DNA from: Jiella avicenniae
GTDB lineage: Bacteria; Pseudomonadota; Alphaproteobacteria; Rhizobiales; Rhizobiaceae
Assembly (NCBI RefSeq): GCF_021390325.1
Contig: NZ_JAJUWU010000001.1
Location: 310,001-374,000, forward strand
DNA: 64,000 nucleotides
Direction: 5' to 3'
Shown here: positions 15,966 through 25,756 of the stretch, piece after piece
Layout of the letters: each line of letters starts with the position of its first letter
How positions within the stretch are numbered: the first letter of the stretch is position 1
Made by a program: the position numbers and the translations under genes
The notes under the pieces: model-generated
What the model was told of the DNA's origin: nothing
Databases searched by the model: none
Seen by the model: the letters and a program-made list of their open reading frames with translations, nothing else

Positions 15966-17250
15966 CGCCGGTCCGGTCGCGCCGGCCGTCGACTGGATCG
16001 GCTTTGCCGGCCTCCTCGTCGCCGCGGCGGTGCTGACGGCGGTTCTCGTCACCTTCACGCCCTTCGCCGTCACCTTCGACGGCAACCAGAATTCCGGCGA
16101 TCTCGCCAACCAGCTCGGCTATTCCGGCCTCGCCGCCGCTGTCCTCGCCGGTCATCTGATGCTGTCGGACCGCCACGTCGTCGTCTCGCTGCTGCGGCCG
16201 ACATGGATTCTGATGGCCGCCTGGCTGTTCGCCAGCGCCTTGTGGGCGCCGAGCCCGGCAAATGCCGTCCGCTCCGCCCTGTTCACGCTGCTCGCCATGA
16301 CGGCGGTGACTGGGGTCTACACCTTTCCGAAGGATGGCCGCGCCTTCCGCTTGGTGCTCGTCGTCGCGGCGATGGCGGTGCTCGGCCTGTCCTATTTCGG
16401 CGTCCTCTTCTGGCCGCATCTCGCCGTTCACGACGGCTCGGGGTCGGAACCGGAACATGCGGGCCTGTGGCGTGGCATCTATTCCCACAAGAACGTCGCC
16501 GGCTCGGTGATCGGCTCGCTGTTCTTCTTCGGCATCTATCTGATGCGCGCCCGGATGGTGTGGTGGGGCCTCGCGATCGCCGGACTGTCCGCCAACTTCG
16601 TGCTGCACACCGGCTCGAAGACGGCGACCGGACTCCTGCCGCTCGTCACGCTGATCGTCATCTTCGGCCGGCTCATCGGCGGGCGGGTGCTGCTGTCGGT
16701 CTGCGTCTTCGCCGCCATCGTGACGATGGCGCTTCTGACCCTCGGCACGATCTTCTCGCCGACCCTCGACGCCATCGTCCAGTGGGCTGCGCCCGGCACC
16801 ACCTATACCGGCCGCATGGATCTCTGGCGCTTCGCCGTCGAGGTCTGGCATGGACACGAATGGACGGGCTTCGGGCTCAACGCCTTCTGGCAGACCCTCG
16901 TCGTCGCCGGCACCGAGAGGAACTTCGAGCTCTCCTGGGATCCGCGGGGCAGCCCCAACGCCCATAACGGCTATCTCGACATCGCCATCTCGATGGGCGT
17001 TCCGGGCCTCGTCCTGGCGGTGATCATGCTGGTGATCCTGCCGCTCGTCGACTATGCGCGCATCGACCGCGACCCCGAGAGCACGCAGCTCGGCGACTCG
17101 CTCCTGATGATCCTGTTCTATCTGCTCCTCAACTCGTTCCTCGAAAGCTTCCTCTTCGAGCGCGCCAATCCGGTGTGGATGATGGTGTGGTTCGCGGTGG
17201 TGGGGCTGCGGCTCCTGGCCCGCCACCGGGTGGAGGATGCGGGCGGGTGA
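15934..17250 (+). CDS. O-antigen ligase/Wzy-type polysaccharide polymerase (ExoQ-like)
   Basis: 438 residues with around ten membrane helices. A large periplasmic loop contains YSHKNVAGSVIGSLFF and, later, TYTGRMDLWRFAVEVWHGHEWTGFGLNAFW with SPNAHNGYLDIAISMGVPGL, the Wzy_C pattern shared by ExoQ and WaaL. It would polymerise lipid-linked units in the periplasm. It overlaps the GT2 gene by 32 nt and ends the plus-strand pair. Confidence 0.87.
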   Translation: MSNTARLNGTDAGPVAPAVDWIGFAGLLVAAAVLTAVLVTFTPFAVTFDGNQNSGDLANQLGYSGLAAAVLAGHLMLSDRHVVVSLLRPTWILMAAWLFASALWAPSPANAVRSALFTLLAMTAVTGVYTFPKDGRAFRLVLVVAAMAVLGLSYFGVLFWPHLAVHDGSGSEPEHAGLWRGIYSHKNVAGSVIGSLFFFGIYLMRARMVWWGLAIAGLSANFVLHTGSKTATGLLPLVTLIVIFGRLIGGRVLLSVCVFAAIVTMALLTLGTIFSPTLDAIVQWAAPGTTYTGRMDLWRFAVEVWHGHEWTGFGLNAFWQTLVVAGTERNFELSWDPRGSPNAHNGYLDIAISMGVPGLVLAVIMLVILPLVDYARIDRDPESTQLGDSLLMILFYLLLNSFLESFLFERANPVWMMVWFAVVGLRLLARHRVEDAGG

Positions 17251-17391
17251 TCTGGCCGGCCACTTGGCCGATCGGCGCCATGCGGGGGGCGTTTCGCGCC
17301 GAGATCGGGTGGCGGCATTCACACATCTTGTCCGCTTCTTCGGCACTCTCATGCGAGGCGCATCGGCGCGGAAGGATGGTCGCGAAGATCG

Positions 17392-17543
17392 AGCTTCGTC
17401 ATCCCGGCCCCCGAGCCGGAATCCATTCCAAATCATTGATCCCGCAGCGACGGATCCATCCGAAGCCGTTGAATCTTCTGGCCGGATCGGTTGGTTGCGA
17501 GGCAGAAGAATGGGTCCCGGGTCAAGCCCTGGATGACGAAGCT
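17392..17543. repeat. Palindromic intergenic repeat element
   Basis: Within the 384-bp gap 17251-17634, AGCTTCGTCATCC (17392-17404) is the exact reverse complement of GGATGACGAAGCT (17531-17543). Inside the arms, CCCGGCCCCCGAGCCGG and GGGTCCCGGGTCAAGCC continue imperfect symmetry. The GTCATCC ends resemble dispersed intergenic palindromes common in rhizobial genomes and are shared with the element at 61243-61367. No coding frame is supported in the rest of the gap. Confidence 0.6.
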
Positions 17544-17634
17544 TTGATGTTCGGCCGGTTCTGCAATGTCGATGCGTGGCACCAGGAAGGCGGCCGTTCG
17601 TGTCCGAAAAGAAAATCGTGAAGTCTTGGGGTTT

Positions 17635-18825
17635 TCAGGCGGCGGCGGGCGACTTGACCGGTTCGCCAGACGTTCCGGCACGGTCGGGGCGTCCCACCAG
17701 CCGGCGGCCGAGCGCCATGCCGGGCTTCTCGACGAAGCGGTAGGTGAGGGCGCTGAAGACGATCGTTCCTAGGACGATGACGACAAGCGTGACCGTCCCT
17801 TGCCACGCCTGCGGCCCGATCAGCTCGTTGCGGGCGGGGGACCGGACGAAGAGGTCCGTGCCGGTCACCTTCGTGAGCACCGAGGCGACGTTGTGGACGC
17901 GGTCGATGACGAAGGCGTGGGTCATGTAGATCGAATAGGAGATCAGCCCGAGAAAGGCGAAGGGCCGGGTCTTCAGGGCACGGCTGAAGATGCCGCCCTC
18001 ATGGGCGAAGACGTAGAGGGCTAGGCCGAAGACGAAGGGCGCAGCGAAGGCGAGGTCGGTTCCGCCCTGCCGCGACACGAAGATGCCGACGAGGAGGACG
18101 ACCGCCAATTCCGCGAGGCTCCAGCTCGTCGGATGGCGCCTGGCCTGTGCTGCCGCCGCATCGCGCCAGAGCGTCCGGCGCAGGATCACGCCAACCGAAA
18201 ATCCGGCGAGACAGCGCAGCCAGCCGAGATTGGACGAGGCGTCCATGTTGCCGATCGCCATGGCGATGACGGGAAGGCCGACGACGATCGCGAGCGCCGC
18301 GAGCGGAACCAGCAGGCGCGGCGCGGTGACGACGACGGCCGCGAAGGCGGCATAGGCGACGAGTTCGGCCGAGATCGACCAGCTCGGATAGTTCCAGGTC
18401 AAGGTGTCGAGGAAGCCGAAGGACTGCACCATGAAAAGATTCGCGATCAGCCCGTCGACCGACGTCCCGCCGGCGAACGTCTCGGCGGGTCCCTTCAGGG
18501 CGAGCCGGGCGCATTCGAAGGCGAGGGGCAGCAGCAGCATGGCGAGATGCAGGGGATAGACCCTGGCGAGCCGCAACAGGAAGAACCGAGAAAAGTCGCG
18601 GCTCTCCCGGAGGGTCCCGTAGAAGGCGTGGGTGATGACGAAGCCGGAGAGGACGAAGAAGAAGTCGACGAACAGGAAGGCGTTGCGCACGAGGCCGCTG
18701 GTCTCGGCAAACCCCGTGACCGGGGCGTGGAAGCAGACGACGAGGAGCGCGCAGACGCCGCGCCAGCCGTCGAGCGCCTGGAAGCGGGCGCCGTCGTTCC
18801 TGACTGCCGCGCGGCCCTCGATCAT
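17635..18825 (-). CDS. Acyltransferase 3 family membrane protein
   Basis: 396 residues from ATG 18825 (GGAG at 9 nt); longer upstream frame rejected. Typical AT3 features: FQALDGWRGVCALLVVCFHAPV with the catalytic-type His, FLFVDFFFVLSGFVITHAF, LRLARVYPLHLAMLLL and TWNYPSWSISAELVAY, plus about ten membrane helices. Such proteins O-acetylate or otherwise acylate surface polysaccharides. Located at the edge of the EPS locus, it probably decorates that polymer. Confidence 0.88.
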   Translation of the reverse strand: MIEGRAAVRNDGARFQALDGWRGVCALLVVCFHAPVTGFAETSGLVRNAFLFVDFFFVLSGFVITHAFYGTLRESRDFSRFFLLRLARVYPLHLAMLLLPLAFECARLALKGPAETFAGGTSVDGLIANLFMVQSFGFLDTLTWNYPSWSISAELVAYAAFAAVVVTAPRLLVPLAALAIVVGLPVIAMAIGNMDASSNLGWLRCLAGFSVGVILRRTLWRDAAAAQARRHPTSWSLAELAVVLLVGIFVSRQGGTDLAFAAPFVFGLALYVFAHEGGIFSRALKTRPFAFLGLISYSIYMTHAFVIDRVHNVASVLTKVTGTDLFVRSPARNELIGPQAWQGTVTLVVIVLGTIVFSALTYRFVEKPGMALGRRLVGRPDRAGTSGEPVKSPAAA

Positions 18826-19087
18826 CGCGTCTGGCTCCAAATCGGGATGCGCCGTGACATGGCGGCCGAAGCGGATCGGCCGGGCGCAAGCCTCGCCATC
18901 CTCGCCGATGGCCCGATAAGGAAGTGCTAACGAAGCCCCCCGAATTTCCGATGCGTCATGCCGGTCTCTTCCCGGCAATCGCGCGAACGGCCGGGCTCGG
19001 AGGCCGGCGGCTTCCTTGCATGGCGGCGGTCGCAGCCTAAGTGACACGCCGCGACAGAGGCTCCCGAAAACGAGGTCACCAGTCAGT

Positions 19088-19540
19088 ATGGACCAATTGC
19101 GCCTGCTTGCCGTCGATGCGGAGGACCTTGCGATCGTCTCGGCGCATTGTCAGGACGCCGTGATGCGGGTCGAGGAACTGCAGTATTCCCCGGCCGAGCG
19201 GAGGTTCGTGATGGAAATGAACCGCTTCGTATGGGAAAAGCTCGTCCCGCCGAAGAAGTTCAGCCTGTTTTCCCGCCCGGCCTATGAGCGCCGCCGGGCG
19301 ATCCTGCATTTCGACAGGGTCACCGCCGCGGCCCGCCTCGGTTTCGACAATCTCGCGCCGGACGACGTGCTCGTCCTGCTTGCCATCAGGTTCGAGGAGA
19401 GCGAGGCGCCCTCGGGAGCGGTCGAACTTGTCTTTGCCGGCGGCTCCGCGATAAGGCTGGACGTCGAAGTGATCGAGGCGCAGCTGGCCGATGTCGGCGG
19501 CGCCTGGGGAACCCTGGCACGGCCGGACCATCGCGCCTGA
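19088..19540 (+). CDS. DUF2948 family protein
   Basis: 150 residues beginning MDQLRLLAVDAEDLAIVSAHCQDAVMRV, with ERRFVMEMNRFVWEK and RRRAILHFDRVTAA, the pattern I know as DUF2948, an alphaproteobacterial family of unknown function. It typically precedes hisD, as here (113 bp away). Soluble, no signal peptide. Confidence 0.85.
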   Translation: MDQLRLLAVDAEDLAIVSAHCQDAVMRVEELQYSPAERRFVMEMNRFVWEKLVPPKKFSLFSRPAYERRRAILHFDRVTAAARLGFDNLAPDDVLVLLAIRFEESEAPSGAVELVFAGGSAIRLDVEVIEAQLADVGGAWGTLARPDHRA

Positions 19541-19653
19541 AGAAGCGCGACGCGCCTTGCCCGGCAGCAGGCGGGGCTCGACGCCTCGAACGGCCGAGGC
19601 CGGCTCTCGACGCATATGATGCCCGAAGGGGCAAGACGGAGAGGACACTCACA

Positions 19654-20946
19654 TTGCCCTGGCGCCTCGTTTCCACGGATGCGGATTTCGACGAGCGGTT
19701 TGCCGCGCTTCTCGGCGCCAAGCGGGAACAGGCGGCCGACGTGGACGCAGCGGTACGGACCATCGTGGCGCGGGTTCGCAGCGAGGGCGACGCGGCGCTG
19801 ATCGCCCTGACCCGGCAGTTCGACCAGCTGGACCTCACCCCGGCGCGGATGCGGGTGAGCGAGGCCGAGATCGAGGCGGCTTTCGAACAGACCGCGCCGG
19901 AGACTCTGGCGGCGCTCCGTCTTGCACACGACCGCATCGCCGCCCATCACCGCCGCCAGATGCCGCAGGACGATCGCTACACCGATCCGATCGGCGTCGA
20001 ACTCGGCAGCCGCTGGACGGCGATCGAGTCGGCCGGCCTCTACGTGCCGGGCGGCACGGCGAGCTATCCGTCATCGGTGCTGATGAACGCCGTTCCTGCC
20101 AAGGTGGCGGGGGTCGAACGCATCGCGATGGTCGTCCCGGCGATGCGCGGGGCGCTGAACCCGCTCGTCCTGGCCGCTGCCAGGATCGCCGGCGTCTCGG
20201 AAATCTACCGCATCGGCGGGGCCCAGGCGATCGCGGCGCTGGCTTACGGCACCGAGACCATCGCCCCGGTCGCCAAGATCGTCGGACCCGGCAACGCCTT
20301 CGTCGCCGCGGCCAAGCGCCAGGTCTTCGGCCATGTCGGCATCGACATGATCGCCGGGCCGTCGGAAGTCCTGGTGGTCGCCGACGGCGACAACGATCCG
20401 GACTGGATCGCTGCCGACCTTCTCGCCCAGGCCGAGCACGACACGGCCGCCCAGTCGATCCTGATCACCGAGGATGTCGCCTTCGCCGACGCCGTCGAGG
20501 TGGCGGTCGATCGCCAGCTGAAGACGTTGTCCCGCGCCGAGACGGCGGCCACGAGCTGGGCGACGCACGGCGCGATCATCGTCGTGCCGGATCTGGATGC
20601 CGCCGTTCCCCTGTCGGACCGCATCGCGCCCGAACATCTGGAAATCGCCGTCGCCGATCCCGAGGCGCTGTTCGCCAGGCTCCGCAACGCCGGCGCCGTC
20701 TTTCTCGGGCGCCATACGCCGGAAGTCGTCGGCGACTATGTCGGCGGCTCCAACCACGTCCTGCCCACCGCCCGCTCGGCGCGCTTTTCCTCCGGCCTCT
20801 CGGTGCTCGACTTCGTCAAGCGCACCTCGATCCTGAAGCTGGGCGCCGAGCAGCTGCGCGAACTCGGCCCGGCGGCGATCGAACTCGCCCGGGTCGAAGG
20901 TCTCGACGCCCACGGCCGGTCGGTGGCCGTCCGGCTCAACCTCTGA
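19654..20946 (+). CDS. hisD: Histidinol dehydrogenase
   Basis: 430 residues from a TTG start with GGAGAGG upstream. It oxidises L-histidinol to L-histidine with two NAD+ in the last steps of histidine synthesis. Conserved blocks: [94 protein letters not shown] (Zn ligands Gln and His) and RIAPEHLEI with the catalytic Glu-His. Length is normal for the family. UPF0262 follows by 10 bp. Confidence 0.96.
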   Translation: MPWRLVSTDADFDERFAALLGAKREQAADVDAAVRTIVARVRSEGDAALIALTRQFDQLDLTPARMRVSEAEIEAAFEQTAPETLAALRLAHDRIAAHHRRQMPQDDRYTDPIGVELGSRWTAIESAGLYVPGGTASYPSSVLMNAVPAKVAGVERIAMVVPAMRGALNPLVLAAARIAGVSEIYRIGGAQAIAALAYGTETIAPVAKIVGPGNAFVAAAKRQVFGHVGIDMIAGPSEVLVVADGDNDPDWIAADLLAQAEHDTAAQSILITEDVAFADAVEVAVDRQLKTLSRAETAATSWATHGAIIVVPDLDAAVPLSDRIAPEHLEIAVADPEALFARLRNAGAVFLGRHTPEVVGDYVGGSNHVLPTARSARFSSGLSVLDFVKRTSILKLGAEQLRELGPAAIELARVEGLDAHGRSVAVRLNL

Positions 20947-20956
20947 GGGTCGGGCG

Positions 20957-21442
20957 ATGGCTGCGGAGACCAGCAAGTCCGGCCGGCTGATCGACGTCGA
21001 ACTCGACGAGACGATCGGCCGCGCGACCCCCGACGTCGAGCACGAACGCAACGTGGCGATCTTCGACCTCGTCGAGGAGAACGTCTTCGATCCGGTCGGT
21101 GCGCCGGAGGGCGCGAAGTTCAAGCTGAAGCTTTCCCTCGTCGACAAGCGGCTCGTTTTCGACATTCGCGACGAGGCCGGCGAGACGCTGGTGACGCACA
21201 TCCTGTCGCTCACCCCGTTCCGGAAGGTGATCCGCGACTATTTCATGATCTGCGACAGCTACTACGAGGCGATCCGCTCGGCGACGCCGCAGCAGATCGA
21301 GGCGATCGACATGGGCCGGCGCGGCATCCACAACGACGGCTCGCAGACGCTGATGGAGCGGCTGAAAGGCAAGATCGAAGTCGATCTCGACACCGCACGC
21401 CGGCTGTTCACCCTGATCTGCGTCCTCAACTGGCGGAGCTGA
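20957..21442 (+). CDS. UPF0262 family protein
   Basis: 161 residues containing [28 protein letters not shown] and [48 protein letters not shown], the UPF0262 pattern. Function unknown. The hisD-UPF0262-phosphatase order is conserved in many Rhizobiales, which supports both the call and an operon. Confidence 0.9.
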   Translation: MAAETSKSGRLIDVELDETIGRATPDVEHERNVAIFDLVEENVFDPVGAPEGAKFKLKLSLVDKRLVFDIRDEAGETLVTHILSLTPFRKVIRDYFMICDSYYEAIRSATPQQIEAIDMGRRGIHNDGSQTLMERLKGKIEVDLDTARRLFTLICVLNWRS

Positions 21443-21449
21443 GGCGGCC

Positions 21450-21599
21450 ATGACGGGGAAGGCGCTTCCAGCACGGTCGAACCGCCGCCTCGAGATGCCG
21501 GCGCCAGGGCTTTCGGCGGCGATCCCGGCCGCGCCCACGGCGATCTCGAATCGCCGGGTCGATCATGTCGACCGGATGTGCCGCGAGGCCGCCCTGTGA
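21450..21599 (+). CDS. Possible small coupled ORF (49 aa)
   Basis: ATG at 21450 with GAGG 5-8 nt upstream, 7 nt after the UPF0262 stop; 49 codons open with MTGKALPARSNRRLEMPAPG and end RMCREAAL. Its TGA (21597-21599) overlaps the GTG start of the phosphatase as GTGA. Fitting the gap between two real genes exactly suggests a translated coupling peptide. Basic, Ala/Pro/Arg-rich, no known domain. It could be chance in GC-rich DNA. Confidence 0.4.
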   Translation: MTGKALPARSNRRLEMPAPGLSAAIPAAPTAISNRRVDHVDRMCREAAL

Positions 21600-22075
21600 G
21601 CCGTCGGCCGGACGACGAACGTCCCGAAACGGGCGCGCCGGCCAGCGACGTCAGGCCGAAGATCTCGTCCGTCCTGTTCCTGTGCGGCATGAATTCGATC
21701 CGCTCGCCGATGGCGGAGGCCCTGGCGAGAGAGATCCTGCCCGCCACGGTCTACGTCGCCTCCGCCGGCGTAAGGCAGGGCCAGCGCGACCCCTTCGTGG
21801 ACACCGTCCTCGCCGAGCGCGGCCTCTCCCTCGGCGACCGCCAGCCGCAGCGCTACGAGGACATGGAGGACGGCTATTTCGACCTGATCGTCACCATGGC
21901 CCCCGAAGCCCACCACGTCGCCCTCGACGCGACCGGCACCGCGTCGGTGGAGGTCGAATTCTGGCCGATGCCGGACCCCTCCGTCGTCACCGGCTCCCGC
22001 GAGCAGATCCTCGACGCCTATCGCGACGTGCTGAAGCGGATCGAGGAAAGGCTCGTCCGGCGCTTCGGGAACTGA
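21596..22075 (+). CDS. Low-molecular-weight phosphotyrosine phosphatase/ArsC-like protein
   Basis: 159 residues from GTG 21596 (GAGG at 7 nt); GTG 21578 would add six residues. The P-loop C-x5-R-S is present as LFLCGMNSIRSPMAEAL (Cys30, Arg36), and the general-acid Asp lies in WPMPDPSVV (about Asp127). The family includes tyrosine phosphatases and thioredoxin-type arsenate reductases; the lack of ars genes favours phosphatase or an unknown role. End of the DUF2948-hisD-UPF0262 block. Confidence 0.82.
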   Translation: MSRRPDDERPETGAPASDVRPKISSVLFLCGMNSIRSPMAEALAREILPATVYVASAGVRQGQRDPFVDTVLAERGLSLGDRQPQRYEDMEDGYFDLIVTMAPEAHHVALDATGTASVEVEFWPMPDPSVVTGSREQILDAYRDVLKRIEERLVRRFGN

Positions 22076-22130
22076 GGCGAGACGAAGGTCGCCGCGACGT
22101 CCCCGCCAATCCGGAATTCGTTCACCCGGC

Positions 22131-22799
22131 CTATTCCGCGAGGGACAGGATGGCGCCGCGCAGCTCGTCGATGCCGCCGCCCTTTTCCGAGGAGGTGGCG
22201 ATCAGGCTCGGAAAGGCGGCGGGGCGCTTCTTGGTGCGTTCCAGCGTCTCGGCGACGAGTCTCTCGACCGCCGGCGGCTTGATCTTGTCGGTCTTGGTCA
22301 GGACGATCTGATAGGACATCGCCGCCTTGTCGAGCAGCGACATGACCTCCTCGTCGTTCGCCTTGATGCCGTGCCGGGCGTCGATCAAGAGGAAGACGCG
22401 CTTCAGGCTCGGCCGGCCGCGCAGATAGTCGAAGACGAGGGCGGTCCAGGCATCGACCTGCTCCTTCGGCGCCTTGGCATAGCCATAGCCCGGCATGTCG
22501 ACCAGCACGATCGGCGGCAGGCCCGCCTCGACGGTCCCGTAGCCGTCCGGCACGAAGAAGTTCAGCTCCTGGGTCCGGCCGGGCGTGTTCGACGTGCGGG
22601 CAAGACCCTTCTGGCCGAGCAGCGCGTTGATCAGCGAGGACTTGCCGACGTTGGAGCGTCCGGCGAAGGCGATTTCGGGCGGCCCTTCCGGCGGCAGGAA
22701 CTTCAGTGCCGGAACGCCGCGCACGAACACCCAGGGCTTGGCGAAGAAGCGCCGGTCGGCCTCGCTCGTGGCCGTCCTCGTGTCTTCGCGATCGGTCAT
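22131..22799 (-). CDS. engB: Ribosome biogenesis GTPase EngB/YihA
   Basis: 222 residues from ATG 22799 (GGAGG upstream). G-motifs: G1 [19 protein letters not shown]2 region [14 protein letters not shown]3 [12 protein letters not shown]4 TKTDK and G5 ATSS. EngB assists large ribosomal subunit assembly. Its ATG overlaps the stop of the acetyltransferase gene (ATGA), so it is coupled to the rpmH-rnpA-yidC transcript. Normal length for alphaproteobacteria. Confidence 0.95.
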   Translation of the reverse strand: MTDREDTRTATSEADRRFFAKPWVFVRGVPALKFLPPEGPPEIAFAGRSNVGKSSLINALLGQKGLARTSNTPGRTQELNFFVPDGYGTVEAGLPPIVLVDMPGYGYAKAPKEQVDAWTALVFDYLRGRPSLKRVFLLIDARHGIKANDEEVMSLLDKAAMSYQIVLTKTDKIKPPAVERLVAETLERTKKRPAAFPSLIATSSEKGGGIDELRGAILSLAE

Positions 22800-23434
22800 C
22801 GTGCCGCCTCCAGAAGGTCGATGTCGGCACCGCGGATGGCGCCGAGATTGCGGGTGATCTTGTCCACCGGCCAGTCCCACCAGGCGACGGCGAGGAGGCG
22901 GGCGACGGTCGCTTCGTCGAAGCGGCTCCTCACCACGCGTGCCGGATTGCCGCCGACGATCGCATAAGGCGGAACGTCCGAGACGACCGTCGAGCGCGTC
23001 CCGACGATGGCGCCGTCGCCGATGGTGACGCCCGGCATGACGAGGCTCTCCATGCCGAGCCAGACGTCGTTCCCGACCACCGTATCGCCGCGGCTCTGGC
23101 CCGTCCAGGACGAGACGTCGAAGCCCGCCTCCCAGCCGTTCTGGAAGATGTTGAACGGATAGGTCGAAAAGCCGCCCATCGCGTGATTGGCGCCGTTCAT
23201 CACGAAACGGGTTCCCGCGGCGATCGCCACGAACCGTCCGATGATCAGGCGGTCGCCGTAGAACTCGAAGTGATGAAGGACGTTGCGCTCTTCGAAACGG
23301 TCGGCGCCGTCCGGGTCGTCGTAGTAGCTGTAGTCGCCGACGAGGACGTTCGGCCGGGTGACGACGTTCTTCAGGAAGACCGTGCGGGGAAATCCGGGAA
23401 GCGGATACAGCGTTTCAGGGGATGGCCCATGCAT
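22796..23434 (-). CDS. CatB/Vat-type hexapeptide-repeat acetyltransferase
   Basis: 212 residues from ATG 23434 (GGGAG at 6 nt). The left-handed beta-helix xenobiotic acetyltransferase pattern is clear: [55 protein letters not shown] with the catalytic His, [48 protein letters not shown] and WWDWPVDKI. Close relatives acetylate chloramphenicol or streptogramins, but many chromosomal homologues have unknown acceptors, so resistance should not be assumed. It sits between yidC and engB, 78 bp after yidC. Confidence 0.88.
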   Translation of the reverse strand: MHGPSPETLYPLPGFPRTVFLKNVVTRPNVLVGDYSYYDDPDGADRFEERNVLHHFEFYGDRLIIGRFVAIAAGTRFVMNGANHAMGGFSTYPFNIFQNGWEAGFDVSSWTGQSRGDTVVGNDVWLGMESLVMPGVTIGDGAIVGTRSTVVSDVPPYAIVGGNPARVVRSRFDEATVARLLAVAWWDWPVDKITRNLGAIRGADIDLLEAAR

Positions 23435-23512
23435 GTCCGGCTCCCTTCGCAAAAGCGGGGCCGGCGCAGGGTCGACCCCGGATTTCATGCGCGGCCGTTT
23501 CGCCTCGCGTGT

Positions 23513-25321
23513 TCAGCCTTCCGAGGGTTTTTCCCGTCTTCGAAAGGCGTTTTTGAGATTGTCCCACAGCTCGATCTTGGCGCCGTTGCGTTTCATGATC
23601 ACGCTCTGCTGGATGATCGACAGGGTGTTGTTCCAGGTCCAGTAGATCACCAGGCCGGCCGGGAACGACGCCAGCATGAAGGTGAAGATCACCGGCATCC
23701 AGGTGAAGATCATCTGCTGCGTCGGATCCGGCGGCGTCGGATTGAGCCGCATCTGGATGAACATCGTGATGCCCATCAGGATCGGCCAGACGCCGACCAT
23801 CAGAAGATGGGGCAGGGTGACCGGGATCACGCCGAAGAGGTTGAAGATCGAGGTCGGATCGGGCGCCGCGAGATCCTGGATCCAGCCGAAGAACGGCGCG
23901 TGACGCATCTCGATGGTGACGTACAGGACCTTATAGAGCGCGAAGAAGACGGGGATCTGGATGAGGATCGGCCAGCAGCCGGCTGCCGGGTTGATCTTCT
24001 CCTCCTTGTAGAGCCGCATCATCTCCTGCTGCTGCTTCTGCTTGTCGTCCTTGAAGCGCTCGCGCATCTCCATGATCTTCGGCTGGACGGTCTTCATCCG
24101 CGCCATCGACTTGTAGGACTTGTTGGCGAGGGGGAAGAAGAACAGCTTGAGGATGACCGTGACGATCAGGATCGCGACGCCGAAATTGCCGACCAGCTTG
24201 TAGAAGAAGTCGAGTGCATGGAACATCGGCCGGGTGATGAAGTAGAACCAGCCCCAGTCGATCAGCTGGCCGAACTGGCGGATGTTCAGCGTCTCCTCGT
24301 AGCCGTCGATGATGTCGACGACCTTGGCGCCGGCGAAGCTCCGGGTGGTCGCCGTGGCGCTTCCGCCCGCCGCGATGTCGATAGGGTCGGAGACGAACTC
24401 CGTCTGATAGTGAGGCCGCTGGCCGGCGAGATAGAGGAACTGGCTGTCGAAGCGCCGCGACCCCTCGGGGATCAGCGTGGTCGCCCAATATTTGTCGGTG
24501 ATGCCGAGCCAGCCTCCGGCGGAAGAGGGCTGCCCCTCCTTCTTGTCGTCCTCGATCGCGGAGTATTTGACCTCTTTCAGGCCCTCGTCGCCGAACACGC
24601 CGAGAAGACCCTCGAACAGGACGTAGGCCGACGCGACCTCGGGCTTGGAGTAGCGCGCGACCCGCCCGTAAGGCTTGACGGTGACCGGCGCGGCGCCGGT
24701 GTTCTCGATCCTGTCCTCGATCGTGAACATGAAATTGTCGTCGACCGAGATGGTGCGATCGACCGTCATGCCGTCCGCCGTCGCGGTCAGAGTCACCGGC
24801 GAAGAGGGGGTGAGCTTCGCGCCCGGTTCGGCCTGCCAGGTGGTGGCGGCGCCGACGACGGGACCCTGGCCTGGGACGATCAGCCCGGTTTCCACGAAGT
24901 AGGCGTTCGGCAGCTGCTCGGGCGAGAGCAGGACGATCGTCGGCGAGGAGTCGTCGACGGTCTCGTGATATTCCTTCAGCCGCAGATCGTCGATGCGGGC
25001 TCCGGCGAGGTTGATCGAGCCGGTGAGCTGCGGCGTGTCGATCGGGATGCGGGAGCCGCTCGAAAGGACCGCCTCGCGGTCCTCGGACAGCGGCAGTTGC
25101 GGGCTGGTGATCACGCTTTCGCGGCCGGCGGGTGCCGCGGTCTGGGCCTGATCGGTACCGGCCGGCGTCTGCGGCGTCTGCAGCGAGCCCTGCTCGCCCT
25201 GCGCCGTCTCCGCCTGCTGGCGCTGGCTATCCATCCGCGGGCTGACGACGAAATATTGCCAGCCGACCAGGACGGCGATGGAAAGCGCCATCGCGATCAG
25301 GAAGTTGCGATTGTTTTCCAT
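23513..25321 (-). CDS. yidC: Membrane protein insertase YidC
   Basis: 602 residues from ATG 25321; GTG 25324 would add one. N-terminal helix (NFLIAMALSIAVLVGWQYFVV), a Gln-rich linker, a large periplasmic beta domain (about 75-350) and the conserved Oxa1 core (about 365-580) with NFGVAILIVTVILKLFFFPL, MARMKTVQPKIMEMRERF and PILIQIPVFFALYKVL. YidC inserts and folds inner-membrane proteins. It starts immediately after the rnpA stop in the rpmH-rnpA-yidC operon. Confidence 0.96.
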   Translation of the reverse strand: MENNRNFLIAMALSIAVLVGWQYFVVSPRMDSQRQQAETAQGEQGSLQTPQTPAGTDQAQTAAPAGRESVITSPQLPLSEDREAVLSSGSRIPIDTPQLTGSINLAGARIDDLRLKEYHETVDDSSPTIVLLSPEQLPNAYFVETGLIVPGQGPVVGAATTWQAEPGAKLTPSSPVTLTATADGMTVDRTISVDDNFMFTIEDRIENTGAAPVTVKPYGRVARYSKPEVASAYVLFEGLLGVFGDEGLKEVKYSAIEDDKKEGQPSSAGGWLGITDKYWATTLIPEGSRRFDSQFLYLAGQRPHYQTEFVSDPIDIAAGGSATATTRSFAGAKVVDIIDGYEETLNIRQFGQLIDWGWFYFITRPMFHALDFFYKLVGNFGVAILIVTVILKLFFFPLANKSYKSMARMKTVQPKIMEMRERFKDDKQKQQQEMMRLYKEEKINPAAGCWPILIQIPVFFALYKVLYVTIEMRHAPFFGWIQDLAAPDPTSIFNLFGVIPVTLPHLLMVGVWPILMGITMFIQMRLNPTPPDPTQQMIFTWMPVIFTFMLASFPAGLVIYWTWNNTLSIIQQSVIMKRNGAKIELWDNLKNAFRRREKPSEG

Positions 25322-25324
25322 CAC

Positions 25325-25756
25325 TTAAGACCTCGATCGGCGCTCGGTGCCGGCTTTGCCGCTTGGCGTCGTCTTTTCCGTCGGTGCGGCCATCCGGGAA
25401 AAGCGCCGTCGCAATTCCTCGGACAGGACCTCGAATGGCGCCGAGAGGACCTCGCGGCGCGCGACGATCACATAATCGATGCCGGACACCATGTCAGCCT
25501 CGGCACAGACACGGATCGCTTCGCGAAGCCGCCTGCGGATGCGATTGCGCTCCACGGCGTTGCCGATCTTCCGCGTCGCCGTCAAGCCAAAGCGCGGCGG
25601 CCCGGCGTCGCTCCGCTTCAGCGCCTCGACGAAGAAAAACGGGCCGTTCAGCCGACGGCCCCGCCGTGCGGCGAGGAACTCCGCGCGCTTCTTGAGTCTT
25701 TCGGCGGCCACTAGCGGAAAATTGAGCGGCGACGATTCGACATTTGCGCTCCTCAT
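25325..25756 (-). CDS. rnpA: Ribonuclease P protein component
   Basis: 143 residues from ATG 25756; a longer frame to 25858 is possible but not needed, and no strong ribosome site decides it. Family hallmarks: LKKRAEFLAARRGRRLNGPFFFVEAL, PRFGLTATRKIGNAVERNRIRRRLREAIR with the RNR motif, and DYVIVARREVL. Protein subunit of RNase P that helps mature tRNA 5' ends. Lies 191 bp after rpmH on the same strand. Confidence 0.93.
   Translation of the reverse strand: MRSANVESSPLNFPLVAAERLKKRAEFLAARRGRRLNGPFFFVEALKRSDAGPPRFGLTATRKIGNAVERNRIRRRLREAIRVCAEADMVSGIDYVIVARREVLSAPFEVLSEELRRRFSRMAAPTEKTTPSGKAGTERRSRS

Noticed and set aside
22706-25714. 1002-codon plus-strand frame
   Set aside because: Antisense to engB, the acetyltransferase and yidC, all clearly real; composition is shadow-like.
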